The notes: a model not told the origin generated them from the letters alone. Positions 48,981 to 59,304 are shown, counted from the first letter of the stretch. The stretch: DNA of 64,000 bases from Rhizobacter sp. (GCA_025355745.1 JANXZA010000177.1:1-64000), one strand, 5' to 3'. Translations and numbers: made by a program.

Positions 48981-49031
48981 GAACGTGCCGGCCCGGGCCG
49001 TCAATTTACTTCCTGATTTCGGAGCGACAAC

Positions 49032-49490
49032 ATGAAGAAATTTGCAGTCCTGTTCACGCTGGTGTTGACGATTGCCGGCGCGCTGTTCGGCGCGCTGAAT
49101 CCCTTCAGCGCCGCCGCCGCTGCCGCCCCCGAGTCCCCGGTCAAGGTCGTCTACCACCTGCTGGAAGGCCAGGCGCAATCGAGCCGCGCGATGAACAACA
49201 TCCGCAACCACCTCGATGCCGACCCGGGCGCGAAGATCGTCGTCGTGACGCACGGCCAGGGCATCGACTTCCTGCTCGAAGGCGCACAGGACGCGCAAGG
49301 CCGGCCGTTCAATGGGGCCATCGGCGAGTTGGCGAATCGCGGCGTGCAGTTCCGCGTCTGCAACAACACGCTGGTGGGGCGCGGCATCGCGAAAGAGAAG
49401 GTCGTGCTCGAAGCCAGCATCGTGCCGTCGGGCGTGGCCGAGGTGGCGCGCCTGCAGGCCCGCGAGGGCTACGTCTACCTGCGGCCTTGA
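49032..49490 (+). CDS. DsrE-family protein
   Basis: KVVYHLLEGQAQSSRAMNNIRNHLDADPGAKIVVVTHGQGIDFLLEGA; sox-cluster neighbour. Confidence 0.82.
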   Translation: MKKFAVLFTLVLTIAGALFGALNPFSAAAAAAPESPVKVVYHLLEGQAQSSRAMNNIRNHLDADPGAKIVVVTHGQGIDFLLEGAQDAQGRPFNGAIGELANRGVQFRVCNNTLVGRGIAKEKVVLEASIVPSGVAEVARLQAREGYVYLRP

Positions 49491-49535
49491 GCGGCAGCGC
49501 CCGAGCCCGACCACCACCCTGAGCTGAAAACCACC

Positions 49536-50615
49536 ATGCCCTTGCTTGCTGCAACCCGCCGCGCTGCCGCCACCGCCACTGCTGCGGCCGCCTTGGCCGT
49601 ACTCGCCACCGCCACGCTGGCCGCCGACTTCCCCACCCCGCGCGAGGCCGACTGGGTGGCGCGTGACTTCCGCTTTCACACCGGCGAAGTGATGGCCGAA
49701 ATGCGCATCCACTACACCACCGTCGGCGCTCCCAGCGGCGAGCCGGTGCTGATCCTGCACGGCACCGCCGGCTCGGGCACCGGCCTGTTGGCGCCGCTCT
49801 TCGGCGGCGAACTGTTCGGCCCCGGCCAGCCGCTCGACGCCGCGAAGTACTTCATCATCCTGCCCGACGCGATCGGCGCCGGCAAATCGGCCAAGCCCTC
49901 CGATGGCTTGCGCGCCAGGTTCCCGGCCTACAACTACGACGACATGGTGGCCGCGCAATACCGGCTCGTCACCGAGGGCCTGGGGCTGCGCCACCTGCGC
50001 CTCGTGCTCGGCAATTCGATGGGCGGCATGCACGCCTGGATCTGGGGCGTGACCCACCCCGGCTTCATGGACGCGTTGCTGCCGATGGCCTCGCAGCCGA
50101 CCGAGATGGCGGGGCGCAACTGGATGATGCGGCGCATGCTGATCGACGCCGTGCGCAATGATCCGGAGTGGAAGGGCGGCGACTACACCACCCAGCCGAA
50201 GGCCTTGCGCGTGGCCAACGCCTACTTCGGTGTCGCCACCCTCGGCGGCTCGCAGGCCCACCACAAAGCCGCGCCAACCCGCGAGGCGGCCGACAAGCTG
50301 ATCGACGAGCGCCTCGCTGCGCCGTTCACCGCCGATGCGAACGACTACCTCTACCAGTGGGAGTCTTCGCGCGACTACAACCCCGCGCCGGGGCTGGGCC
50401 GGGTGCAGGCCGCGCTGCTCGCCATCAACTCGGCCGACGACGAACGCAACCCGCCCGAACTCGGCATCATGGAACGCGAGCTGAAGCGCATCCCGGGCGC
50501 GCGGCTTTACCTGATCCCCGCCAGCGAAGACACGCGCGGCCACGGCACCACGGGCATGGCGAAGTTCTGGAAGGAGCAACTGCGCGAGCTGCTGGCGGCG
50601 GCGCCGCGGCGCTGA
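49536..50615 (+). CDS. alpha/beta hydrolase (homoserine O-acetyltransferase-like), secreted
   Basis: ILHGTAGSGTG; LVLGNSMGGMHAWIWGVTHPGFMD. Confidence 0.87.
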   Translation: MPLLAATRRAAATATAAAALAVLATATLAADFPTPREADWVARDFRFHTGEVMAEMRIHYTTVGAPSGEPVLILHGTAGSGTGLLAPLFGGELFGPGQPLDAAKYFIILPDAIGAGKSAKPSDGLRARFPAYNYDDMVAAQYRLVTEGLGLRHLRLVLGNSMGGMHAWIWGVTHPGFMDALLPMASQPTEMAGRNWMMRRMLIDAVRNDPEWKGGDYTTQPKALRVANAYFGVATLGGSQAHHKAAPTREAADKLIDERLAAPFTADANDYLYQWESSRDYNPAPGLGRVQAALLAINSADDERNPPELGIMERELKRIPGARLYLIPASEDTRGHGTTGMAKFWKEQLRELLAAAPRR

Positions 50616-50692
50616 GCGCCGGATTGCCTGGCCGCAGCCGGGAAAGCGCTGGTAATATCTGTCCTCAAGCAAGTATTACGCGGACCCTCCGT

Positions 50693-50947
50693 ATGAATGT
50701 CATCACACTTAAGCTGCCCGACGACCTGAACGCCGCCTTGAAAGAGGTCAGCCGCAAGCGTGGGCTCTCCAAGTCGGCCGTGGTGCGCGAAGCGTTGGAG
50801 CAGTCGCTGTTGTCGCATGGCGTGGTGGCCGGCGCTGCTGAACGCTGGGCAGCGCAATGGCAAGGCAGCTTGAAGCTGCCGGAAGCGAGCGAGGTTGAAG
50901 CCACCGACCGCAGGCTGGCGCACCTGCTTGCCAAGCATGTGCGTTGA
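50693..50947 (+). CDS. ribbon-helix-helix (CopG-like) antitoxin
   Basis: VITLKLPDDLNAALKEVSRKRGLSKSAVVREALEQSL. Confidence 0.83.
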   Translation: MNVITLKLPDDLNAALKEVSRKRGLSKSAVVREALEQSLLSHGVVAGAAERWAAQWQGSLKLPEASEVEATDRRLAHLLAKHVR

Positions 50948-51038
50948 TGGGGCCCCTCGTCTGTCGGGTACGACAGCCGGCCACCCGAGGGGGCGCGCGC
51001 CGGCTTGGGGCGGTCCGGCGCCGGCACGCTGAGCCCAC

Positions 51039-51467
51039 ATGCGTTTGCTGATCGAAATCAATGTGCTGCTCGACGTGGCACTGCGACGCCCCGGCGCGCC
51101 GGAGTCGGCGAGGCTGTTGGCACTGTGCGGCAGGCAGCACGAGGGCTGGTTGGCGTGGCATTCGATCGCGACCCTGGCCTATCTCATCGAGCGGCAGACA
51201 TCGGCTGTCTCAGGGCGGGATTTGATCCGCGGCATTCTGGTCTGGGCCGACGTAGCGAAGACCGGCCGACCCGATGCGCTGGCGGCGCTCGAACTGCCAA
51301 TGCGTGACTTTGAAGACGCGCTCCAGGTTGCGGCCGCCATGGCCTGTGGGGCGCAATTCATCATCACGCGCAATGAGCGAGATTTCAAAGCATCCCCCGT
51401 GCCCGCGTTGAACCCTGAGGCGTTCTTGCGCAGGTACGCCGCGCCGTCACGGCCGGCAAATTCCTGA
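51039..51467 (+). CDS. PIN-domain toxin
   Basis: MRLLIEINVLLDVAL...DFEDALQVAAAMACGAQFIITRNERDF. Confidence 0.85.
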   Translation: MRLLIEINVLLDVALRRPGAPESARLLALCGRQHEGWLAWHSIATLAYLIERQTSAVSGRDLIRGILVWADVAKTGRPDALAALELPMRDFEDALQVAAAMACGAQFIITRNERDFKASPVPALNPEAFLRRYAAPSRPANS

Positions 51468-51507
51468 TGCGGCGTTGCCTGCCGCTGATCCCAATCGTTA
51501 GCCCCTG

Positions 51508-51876
51508 ATGCCGGTCATCGATATCGAGCTCGTGTGTGAATCGGAAGCTGAATTCGCCGCGGCCTCGGCCCGCACGCTTGCCGACGCCATCGGTCGGGTG
51601 CTTGGCATTGAGCCCGGCCACACCTGGGTGCGGCTGCGCTTTCTGGCCAGCGCCGCCTACGCCGAAAACCAGGCCACGCTGGCGGGCGCTGACCTGCCCG
51701 CATTCGTAACGGTGCTGCACGCCCATCCGCCGCTCGGTGAGGCGCTCATCACCGAAGCGATGGCGCTCACCTTGGTGATCGCGCAGTGCCTGGTCCGGGC
51801 TCCCGGGAGGGTGCATGTTCAGTACGCGCCAGCGGCTGCGGGCCGGCAGGCGTTTGGCGGAACGCTGGTTTGGTAG
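51508..51876 (+). CDS. tautomerase/MIF-like small protein
   Basis: MPVIDIELVCESEAEFAAASARTLADAIGRVLGIEPGHTWVRL. Confidence 0.55.
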   Translation: MPVIDIELVCESEAEFAAASARTLADAIGRVLGIEPGHTWVRLRFLASAAYAENQATLAGADLPAFVTVLHAHPPLGEALITEAMALTLVIAQCLVRAPGRVHVQYAPAAAGRQAFGGTLVW

Positions 51877-51901
51877 CGGCTGCGGCGTCCAGACCCAACG
51901 G

Positions 51902-52756
51902 CTACCGCCCGTATGCCACCTGCATGCGCAAACGCCGGGCTGCCTCTTCGTCACGCGCGTCGTCGATCTCGCGCAGCACGCCGCCCACGTCGACCTTGCC
52001 GGTCTTGTGCTCGAAGCGGCCGGTGAGCGCCACCTCGGGTGTCAGCACACCGCGCTCGTAAAGGCTCCAGATCTCGGCGCCGAAGTGGGTCGCCAGCAGC
52101 TCTGGGGCGACGCGGCCGAAGAAGTCGCGCAGGTTGTTGACATCGCGCAGCAGCATCCGCTTGGCGTGGTTGTTGCCGGCCGCATCGACCGCTTGCGGCA
52201 GGTCGATGATGACCGGGCCGTCAGCCGCGAGCAGGATGTTGAACTCCGACAGGTCGCCGTGCACGACGCCCGCGCACAGCATGCGCACCACCTCGACCAT
52301 CAAGGTGGCGTGATGGGCGCGTGCGTGGTCCGGTGTGAACATGACATCGTTCAGGCGCGGCGCGGCGGCGCCATCGGCGTCGGCCACCAGTTCCATCAGC
52401 AGCACGCCTTCGAAGAAGTTGTAGGGCTTGGGAACGCGCACGCCGGCGGCGGCCAGGCGGTACAGCGCGTCCACCTCGGCGCTCTGCCACGCAGCCTCTT
52501 GCGATTCGCGGCCGAAGCGCGTGCCCTTGGCCATGGCGCGCGCCTGGCGCGTGTTCTTGACCTTGCGGTTCTCGGTGTAGTCAACGGCCTGGCGGAAGCT
52601 GCGATGCGTGGCCTCTTTGTAGACCTTGGCGCAGCGCGTCTCGTCACCGCAGCGCACCACATAGACCATCGCTTCCTTGCCGCTCATGAGCTGACGCACC
52701 ACGGCGTCGATCAGGCCTTCATCGACAAGTATTTGCAGTCTGGCGGGTACTTTCAT
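51902..52756 (-). CDS. RIO-family serine protein kinase
   Basis: LMSGKEAMVYVVRCGDETRCAKVYKEATHRSFR...VVHGDLSEFNILL...VIIDLPQAVD. Confidence 0.93.
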   Translation of the reverse strand: MKVPARLQILVDEGLIDAVVRQLMSGKEAMVYVVRCGDETRCAKVYKEATHRSFRQAVDYTENRKVKNTRQARAMAKGTRFGRESQEAAWQSAEVDALYRLAAAGVRVPKPYNFFEGVLLMELVADADGAAAPRLNDVMFTPDHARAHHATLMVEVVRMLCAGVVHGDLSEFNILLAADGPVIIDLPQAVDAAGNNHAKRMLLRDVNNLRDFFGRVAPELLATHFGAEIWSLYERGVLTPEVALTGRFEHKTGKVDVGGVLREIDDARDEEAARRLRMQVAYGR

Positions 52757-52806
52757 GGCTGCTATTTTGCACCGCAGCGGCGTGGGTCGTTGAGGGGCAA
52801 ATACAA

Positions 52807-52906
52807 GTCTCGCCGCAGAGTAACGGAGTTGACGGAGTACTCGCAGAGCAAAAATCTGGCTTAACTCTGCGTTAACTCCGCTCACTCCGTTACTCTGCGG
52901 TGAGAC
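52807..52906. repeat. palindromic repeat, family B
   Basis: Arms GTCTCGCCGCAGAGTAACGGAGTTGACGGAGT / ACTCCGCTCACTCCGTTACTCTGCGGTGAGAC. Confidence 0.85.
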
Positions 52907-52923
52907 TTTTTCTTTGCGCTCTT

Positions 52924-54219
52924 TCAAGCTGCCATCAGTCCCCGCACGCGTTCGTTCAGCCCTTTGCCGAGCTTGCCGGCCACGGCGACCGAGGCGCGCG
53001 ACGCGAGCATCTGCCCGAACGCGTTGCGCACCTGATCGGCAGTGACGGCTGCCACGCTGGCCGCCACCTCTTCGCGCGAGCGCACCCGGCCGAACACGAA
53101 CAGGTCGAGTGCCGCCGCTTCGAGGCGCCGCGACGGCCGCTCGTGTGCGAAGAGGGCGCGCACCGCGATCTGATGCCGGGCGCGCTCCAGGCCGACCGGA
53201 TCGATGTGCGCCGCGTGCTCGTGCAGCAGCCGCGTCACCTCGGTGAAGAACTCGTCGAGGTGCTCGGGCGAGGTCGAGGCCTCGACCACGAACTGCCCGC
53301 TCAAGGCCAGCACGTCGGCCGAACAGGCAGCGTGGTAGACGAGGCCGCGGCGCTCGCGGATCTGGTCCAGCAGCGGTGAGCTCATGCCCTCGCCGAACAG
53401 CGCCGCCGCAACCATCGCCGGCTGGTGCGCATCGAGCAGGGTCGGAACGGGGAAGCCGAGCACCACATGGGCTTGCGGGCAACCCACCAGCCGGCGCGAG
53501 ACGATGCCGCCGAGGTAGGGCGGGGCGGTCACGGCGTTGTCGGCGCCGGGCGGCATCGAACCGAACGCGGCCTGCGCGGCCTCGACCATCTGCTGCGCGT
53601 CGACATTGCCGGCCACGCCCACCACCACATTGGCACCGGTGTACTGGTGCTCGACATAGCCGAGCAGCTCATCGCGCGTGAAGCGCTCGATGTTGCGCCG
53701 CGTGCCGATCACCGGCTGGCCCATCGGGTGCGCGCCGAAGCAGGTCTGGTCGAAGAGCTTGTAGGCCGTTGCCATGCCGTCGTCTTCGTCCTCGATGAAC
53801 TCCTGCAGGATGACCTGGCGTTCGCGCGCCAGTTCGGCCTCGGGGAAGGTGCCGTTGCGCACGATGTCGCCGAGCATCTGCACGAAGCGCCCGGCGTGTT
53901 CGGCCAGGCCGCGCATGTGGAAGGCGGTGTGGTCCTTGTCGGTGTGGGCATTGACCTCGGCGCCCAGTCGTTCGGCGTCGAGGTTGATCTGCTGGCAGTC
54001 GCGCGTGCGCGTGCCCTTGAACGCCATGTGCTCGACAAAATGGCTGATGCCGTTCAGGCGCCGGCCTTCGTGCTCGCTGCCGCTGCGCACGAACACGCTG
54101 ACGCTGGCAGTGTGCACCTGCGGCAGGCGGATCGTGACGACGCGCACGCCGTTGGGCAGGGTGGCGGTGGTGGTGTCGGTGTCGGCGTCGGCGTCGATGA
54201 CGATGGCGTGAGCGGGCAT
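52924..54219 (-). CDS. M16 family zinc metallopeptidase
   Basis: ISHFVEHMAFKGT (HXXEH), NAHTDKDHTAFHMRGL, ARERQVILQEF. Confidence 0.93.
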   Translation of the reverse strand: MPAHAIVIDADADTDTTTATLPNGVRVVTIRLPQVHTASVSVFVRSGSEHEGRRLNGISHFVEHMAFKGTRTRDCQQINLDAERLGAEVNAHTDKDHTAFHMRGLAEHAGRFVQMLGDIVRNGTFPEAELARERQVILQEFIEDEDDGMATAYKLFDQTCFGAHPMGQPVIGTRRNIERFTRDELLGYVEHQYTGANVVVGVAGNVDAQQMVEAAQAAFGSMPPGADNAVTAPPYLGGIVSRRLVGCPQAHVVLGFPVPTLLDAHQPAMVAAALFGEGMSSPLLDQIRERRGLVYHAACSADVLALSGQFVVEASTSPEHLDEFFTEVTRLLHEHAAHIDPVGLERARHQIAVRALFAHERPSRRLEAAALDLFVFGRVRSREEVAASVAAVTADQVRNAFGQMLASRASVAVAGKLGKGLNERVRGLMAA

Positions 54220-54445
54220 GAATCGGTGTGGCTGAAAAGGAAGATTCGGATTGTGCGGTGCGCTGCGAGTCCCCACGCAAAGCGGGCCGGCGCGGCCCGC
54301 CGGCTCGCGCCCACCAGCGCGGGTGTAAAACCGCGCTCGATCGGCAGCATCGCGCTGCCGGTGGAACGATGGAGCACAACCCGAATGACGCACTGGCTCA
54401 CCGCTGCCCTGGCCCGGGCCTGCAACCCGACCGCCCTGCGCGTGC

Positions 54446-57070
54446 TTGCCGGGCGCGGCGGGTTCGTGCAGCCGATGTAGCTTGGGCGCCGATACCGCGT
54501 CCGACGGCGCGGCCACCCCCGGCCGCTTCCGCCCGCGCCTGACCCTGCAAACCCTGACCCGCGGCGACGGCCTGCTCGGCCTGCGCGCAGTGGACGGCTT
54601 CGGCCCGCGCGGCGCGCAGGTCACAGTGGCGCGCATCGACTGGACCTACGCCACCGACAGCGGCCTGCGCTGGGAGACGCCGGCACCCACCAGCGTGCTG
54701 AACACCCGCCCGAAGCCGACCGAGGCGCTGCAACTGCTGCGCGGCGCGTGGCAGGAACGGGTGCTGCTGCAACGCGACCTGGCAGCCGAGGCCGACGCCC
54801 GCGACGCGCTCTGGCGCAGCGGCCTGCGCCCGCTGCCGATGCAGGCGCTGCAATGGCGCACTCGACAAGCCGGCGAAGGTCATGAGCCCGCCGGGCCGTC
54901 CCAAGGGCGAATACCGCAGTGCGCAGCACAGAGGTTGCCTGATGAGCAGCTGTGGTCGTTGCCCGAAGAGCCGCTGTTCGGCGACTTCTGGGCCGAGCAG
55001 GTGCCGAAGCTTCAGGCCCTCGGCTGGTCCATCGTCGTGCAGCCCGGCTTCGCGCACCAGAGCGTCACGGTCGACCGCTGGCGGCTCGTCATCGACCGGG
55101 CGACCGGCGAGGAGCGGGGCCGCGAACTGGTCGAACCGCTCGGCCCGCGCGTGCAACCACTCGCCGCGCTGCGCCAGCCGCCGCGTGAGGGCTCGTTCAT
55201 GCTCAGCCTGGGCGTCGACGTGGACGGCGAGACGCTCGACCTCGCACCGCTGCTCGCCGATCTGCTGAAGCGCGATGCGCGCTGGCTCGATGCGCGCGAA
55301 GTCGCGGCCATCGCCGACGCCGCGACGATCAGCTTGCGTGCGCCTGGCGGCCAGCGCATCGACGCGCCGGCCGCGCCGCTGAAGGCCATCGTCAGCGCCA
55401 TGCTCGACCTGCTCACCGACCCGCGCCGCCAGGACGGGCCGCTGCGCCTGTCGACCTGGGAGGCGCAGCGGCTCGACGCGCTGCGCTTGGCGCTGCTGGA
55501 CACGCACGCCGAGCGGGCAGAGCGCGCCGCGCAGGCCGGCCCGCAGGCTGCATGGCAACTCCAGGGCGACGCCGGCCTGGTGGCGCTGGCGCAGCGCCTG
55601 CGCAGCGTCGGCACGCCGCTGCCGATTGAGCCGGCGCGGCTGCTGGAGGTGGGGCTAACGCTGCAACTGCGCCCCTATCAACGCCAGGGCGTGGCCTGGC
55701 TGCAATACCTGCGCGAACAGCAACTTGCCGGCATCCTGGCCGACGACATGGGCCTGGGCAAGACGGCGCAGGTGCTGGCGCACCTGCTGATCGAAAAGCA
55801 CGCCGGCCGCCTCGACCGGCCCGCGCTGGTCGTGCTGCCGACCTCGCTGATCGCCAACTGGCAGGCCGAGGCCGCGCGCCACGCGGCGCCGCTGCGCTTG
55901 CTGACCTTGCAAGGCGCCGATCGCGCACGCGACTTCCCGCGCATGGCCGAGCACGACGTCGTGTTCACGACCTACCCGTTGCTGTGGCGCGACCTGGCCG
56001 CGTTGCAGGCGCAGCCCTGGCACCTGCTGATCCTGGACGAAGCGCAGATGGTGAAGAACGCCGCCAGCCGCGCGGCCAGGGCCTTGCGCCGTTTGAACGC
56101 TCGACACCGGCTGTGCGTCACCGGAACGCCGCTGGAAAACCACCTCGGCGAACTGTGGGCCCACTTCGACTTCCTGATGCCCGGCTTCCTGGGCGATGCG
56201 CGCAGCTTTCAGCGCCTGTGGCGCAAGCCGATCGAAACCAACGGCGAGACCCTGCGCGCGCAGTTGCTGGCGCGGCGCGTGCGGCCGTTCATCCTGCGGC
56301 GCCGCAAGCAGGACGTTGCGACCGAGCTGCCGCTCAAGACCGAAGTTATTCGCCGGGTGCAGCTGCAGGGCGAGCAGCGCGCGCTCTACGAAAGCGTGCG
56401 CCTGGCCGCCGACGAGCAGGTGCGCCGGGTGTTGCAGCGCCAGCACTTCGCGGGCGCGCAAATCACCATCCTCGATGCGCTGCTGAAGTTGCGACAGGTC
56501 TGCTGCGACCCGCAGCTGGTGAAGGGCTTGAAGACCTCGCCAAGCATGGAGCGCGCCAAGATGGAATGGCTGCGCGACATGCTGCCCGAGCTGGTCGACG
56601 AAGGCCGGCGCATCCTGGTGTTCTCGCAGTTCACCGAGATGCTGACGCTGCTGGAAGTGGAACTGGCTGCGCTCGGCTTGCCGTTTCTGGCGCTCACCGG
56701 CGCTACCAAGGCGAATGCGCGTGGTGCGGTAGTGCAGCAGTTCCAGGCCCGCAGCGTGCCGATCTTCCTGCTCAGCCTGAAGGCCGGCGGCGTGGGCCTG
56801 AACCTGACGGTGGCCGACACCGTGATCCACCTCGACCCGTGGTGGAACCCGGCGGTCGAACGCCAGGCGACCGACCGCGCCCACCGCATCGGCCAGGACC
56901 AGCCGGTGTTCGTCTACAAGCTGGTGGTGCAGGGCAGCATCGAGGAACGCATGCTGGCGTTGCAGGCCCGAAAGGCCGCACTGGCCGAGGGTGTGCTCGG
57001 CCATGACGCGGCGGCCGCAGTGAAGTTCAGCGCCGACGACTTGCGCGGGCTGCTGGCACCGCTGGTGTGA
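54446..57070 (+). CDS. SNF2/DEAD-box family helicase (start uncertain, TTG)
   Basis: ILADDMGLGKTAQVLAHLL, LLILDEAQMVKN, GLNLTVADTVIHLDPWWNPAVERQATDRAHRIGQ. Confidence 0.9.
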   Translation: MPGAAGSCSRCSLGADTASDGAATPGRFRPRLTLQTLTRGDGLLGLRAVDGFGPRGAQVTVARIDWTYATDSGLRWETPAPTSVLNTRPKPTEALQLLRGAWQERVLLQRDLAAEADARDALWRSGLRPLPMQALQWRTRQAGEGHEPAGPSQGRIPQCAAQRLPDEQLWSLPEEPLFGDFWAEQVPKLQALGWSIVVQPGFAHQSVTVDRWRLVIDRATGEERGRELVEPLGPRVQPLAALRQPPREGSFMLSLGVDVDGETLDLAPLLADLLKRDARWLDAREVAAIADAATISLRAPGGQRIDAPAAPLKAIVSAMLDLLTDPRRQDGPLRLSTWEAQRLDALRLALLDTHAERAERAAQAGPQAAWQLQGDAGLVALAQRLRSVGTPLPIEPARLLEVGLTLQLRPYQRQGVAWLQYLREQQLAGILADDMGLGKTAQVLAHLLIEKHAGRLDRPALVVLPTSLIANWQAEAARHAAPLRLLTLQGADRARDFPRMAEHDVVFTTYPLLWRDLAALQAQPWHLLILDEAQMVKNAASRAARALRRLNARHRLCVTGTPLENHLGELWAHFDFLMPGFLGDARSFQRLWRKPIETNGETLRAQLLARRVRPFILRRRKQDVATELPLKTEVIRRVQLQGEQRALYESVRLAADEQVRRVLQRQHFAGAQITILDALLKLRQVCCDPQLVKGLKTSPSMERAKMEWLRDMLPELVDEGRRILVFSQFTEMLTLLEVELAALGLPFLALTGATKANARGAVVQQFQARSVPIFLLSLKAGGVGLNLTVADTVIHLDPWWNPAVERQATDRAHRIGQDQPVFVYKLVVQGSIEERMLALQARKAALAEGVLGHDAAAAVKFSADDLRGLLAPLV

Positions 57071-57170
57071 GTGCGGTGCCTCGGAGGTTTCCTACGCTCG
57101 CCCTCGGGGTCGGCTGACGGCCGCTGCGGGCCGGCGCATCGACACTGGGCCACCTTCAACGGAGACTGCC

Positions 57171-57395
57171 ATGAATCATCCGCGCGTCGCTTCGCCCGCC
57201 GAATTTCCGGTGCCGCGCCGCCGCTGGTGGTACGCGGGGGCGGCTGCGGTGGCGGTCGGTCTGATGATGTCTTATGTCGGCCTGTTGCACGACGCCATCG
57301 CCCGCGGCGACCAGATGCGCGAATCACAGCGCAACGCGCCGAGCGCGTCGCATACCGCTTTGGCCGAAACACGCAGCGTGCTTGCCGCGCCGTAG
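57171..57395 (+). CDS. hypothetical small membrane protein
   Basis: Single TM WWYAGAAAVAVGLMMSYVGLL. Confidence 0.5.
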   Translation: MNHPRVASPAEFPVPRRRWWYAGAAAVAVGLMMSYVGLLHDAIARGDQMRESQRNAPSASHTALAETRSVLAAP

Positions 57396-57539
57396 CGCCT
57401 TGGGTCGCGGCGGGTTGCAGTTCGCTGCCGGGCCAGGGCGCGAGATGGCGCGCGATGCCGCGCGGCGAGTGATTAAACTGCCGGTGTGCTGTCTTTGCCC
57501 GCTCGGGGGCGAAGGGCCGCAGCCAGCAGAGGCACCCGC

Positions 57540-58223
57540 ATGCAAAGCGCGCCGCGCCGCGGCACCGTCTACGGCACCTTGCTTAACCACCACGACGCGT
57601 TCGCGGCGATGGGCGGCGCCGTTCACGAGCTGCGGCACAAGGCGCCGTCGAAAGCGCCCATTCTTTACATCAAGCCGCGCAACACCTGGCTGGCGGCGGG
57701 CGAGGCCATCGTCGTTCCGCAGGGCGTCGAGGTGGTCGAGGTCGGCGCCACGCTCGGCCTGGTGATAGCGCGTAGTGCGTGTCGGGTCAGCGAGGCGGAT
57801 GCGTTGTCGTTCGTGGCCGGCTATGTGATCGTCAACGACGTAAGCGTGCCGCATGCATCGTTTCACCCACCGTCGCTGCGGTTCAAGGCGCGCGACACCT
57901 TCTGCCCGATTGGTCCGTTCGTGCCACGCCATGCCATCGGTGCGCCCGACGCGCTGGCCATTTCGGTCGCCATCGACGGCCGCACCGTGCACCAGTGCAG
58001 CACCGCGGGGTTGATCCGGCCAGTGGCGCGGCTGCTTGCCGAAGTCAGTCAATTCATGACCCTCGCGCCGGGCGATGTGCTCACCGTCGGCGTGGCGGCG
58101 GGTGCGCCGCGCGCGCGGGCCGGGCAGGTGGTGTGCATCGTGATCAATGGCCTGGGCCGGCTCGAGAACCCGCTGGTCGCCGAGCCGCTGTTCGGCGAAC
58201 TTGAAAGCGAAGCCGAAGCATGA
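57540..58223 (+). CDS. fumarylacetoacetate hydrolase family protein
   Basis: GTLLNHHDAFAAMG...ILYIKPRNTW...GYVIVNDVSVPH...NGLGRLENPLVAE. Confidence 0.87.
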   Translation: MQSAPRRGTVYGTLLNHHDAFAAMGGAVHELRHKAPSKAPILYIKPRNTWLAAGEAIVVPQGVEVVEVGATLGLVIARSACRVSEADALSFVAGYVIVNDVSVPHASFHPPSLRFKARDTFCPIGPFVPRHAIGAPDALAISVAIDGRTVHQCSTAGLIRPVARLLAEVSQFMTLAPGDVLTVGVAAGAPRARAGQVVCIVINGLGRLENPLVAEPLFGELESEAEA

Positions 58224-58299
58224 CGCCGTGCGGGCGGCGTGCTGCCTTGACGAACCTACCGGCGGTGACCGATCGAGCCAGACCCGGCATACTGACGCC

Positions 58300-58968
58300 A
58301 TGACCGCTCAGCCCGGCGACCTCGCGCCCCTGCAGGCGATCGCCTCGGCCTTCAGCGCCGGGCAGATCGGCCTGTGGGAGGCGGCCGGCGAGGTGCTCCA
58401 GGCCTTGATGGACAGGCTTCAGTGTTCGAGGGTCAGCCTGTGGGGCTTCGAGCTGGAAGGCGGGCAACGCGCGCTGCGCTGCGTCGTCTCCAAGCTGTCG
58501 CATGAAGACCTGAAGTGCGACGCCACGCTGCTGCGCGAAGACCAGTACCGCGACTACTTTGCGGCCCTGATCCGCACCGGCGTGTTCGTCACCGACGACA
58601 TGCTCAAGGAGCCGGCCCTGGCAGCAATGCGCACGCCGTTCCTTGACGCCAACCAGATCGGCGCGTTGCTCGACGTGGCGGTCACGATCAACGGCAGGGC
58701 CTACGGCATCGTCTGCTGCGAGCAGATCCCCGGGCCGCGCCACTGGTTGGCCGAAGACATCGCTGCCGCGCGGTCGGCCGTGGCGCGGGCCGCGCTGCTG
58801 ATTGCCTCCGAGCCGTCGGTGGACTTCCACGAGATCGCGTCGGTGCCGATCAAACCGCTCGATGCGCCGGCCGCACCGGAAGTACCGGACGCTGCGGGCA
58901 CGACCGTTTCTCCCGCCCGTGCCGCGCGCAATCAAGAGCGCCGCGCGCGCCGCAAGCCGGCGGCATGA
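58300..58968 (+). CDS. GAF domain protein
   Basis: LMDRLQCSRVSLWGFELEGGQRALRCVV...ALLDVAVTINGRAYGIVCCEQ. Confidence 0.77.
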   Translation: MTAQPGDLAPLQAIASAFSAGQIGLWEAAGEVLQALMDRLQCSRVSLWGFELEGGQRALRCVVSKLSHEDLKCDATLLREDQYRDYFAALIRTGVFVTDDMLKEPALAAMRTPFLDANQIGALLDVAVTINGRAYGIVCCEQIPGPRHWLAEDIAAARSAVARAALLIASEPSVDFHEIASVPIKPLDAPAAPEVPDAAGTTVSPARAARNQERRARRKPAA

Positions 58969-59008
58969 CGCGCATGCGGCTCGCTTTGCGCGGCGCCTGG
59001 CCGGCAGC

Positions 59009-59283
59009 TCAGCGCACCAGCGCGGGCCGCTTCGGGTCGAAGGCCCTGCCGGGGATCAGTTACTGCATCGCCGCCGCATCGTCGCGGGAGCCGGCCGGCT
59101 GCTGCGAGTAGAGCTGGTGGGCTTTCTCGACCTCGACCATGTCGAGTTCGATGCCCGGGCCCGGCCGCAGCCGTCCTCGGCGCCGCACGGGTCTTTGGCA
59201 CAGGCCAGTATGCTGCGCAGGTCGCGAGTTAGGCGGATCGCATCCTTCGGGCCGGGCAGTCGGCGCGAGCGAGCCGGGTTCAT
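59009..59283 (-). pseudogene. C-terminal remnant of an unidentified enzyme gene with frameshift and premature stop
   Basis: LRSILACAKDPCGAEDGCGR (frame 1) / GPGIELDMVEVEKAHQLYSQQPAGSRDDAAAMQ* then continuing in frame LIPGRAFDPKRPALVR*. Confidence 0.55.
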
Positions 59284-59304
59284 GGAACGTGAGCGGAGTG
59301 GCGT

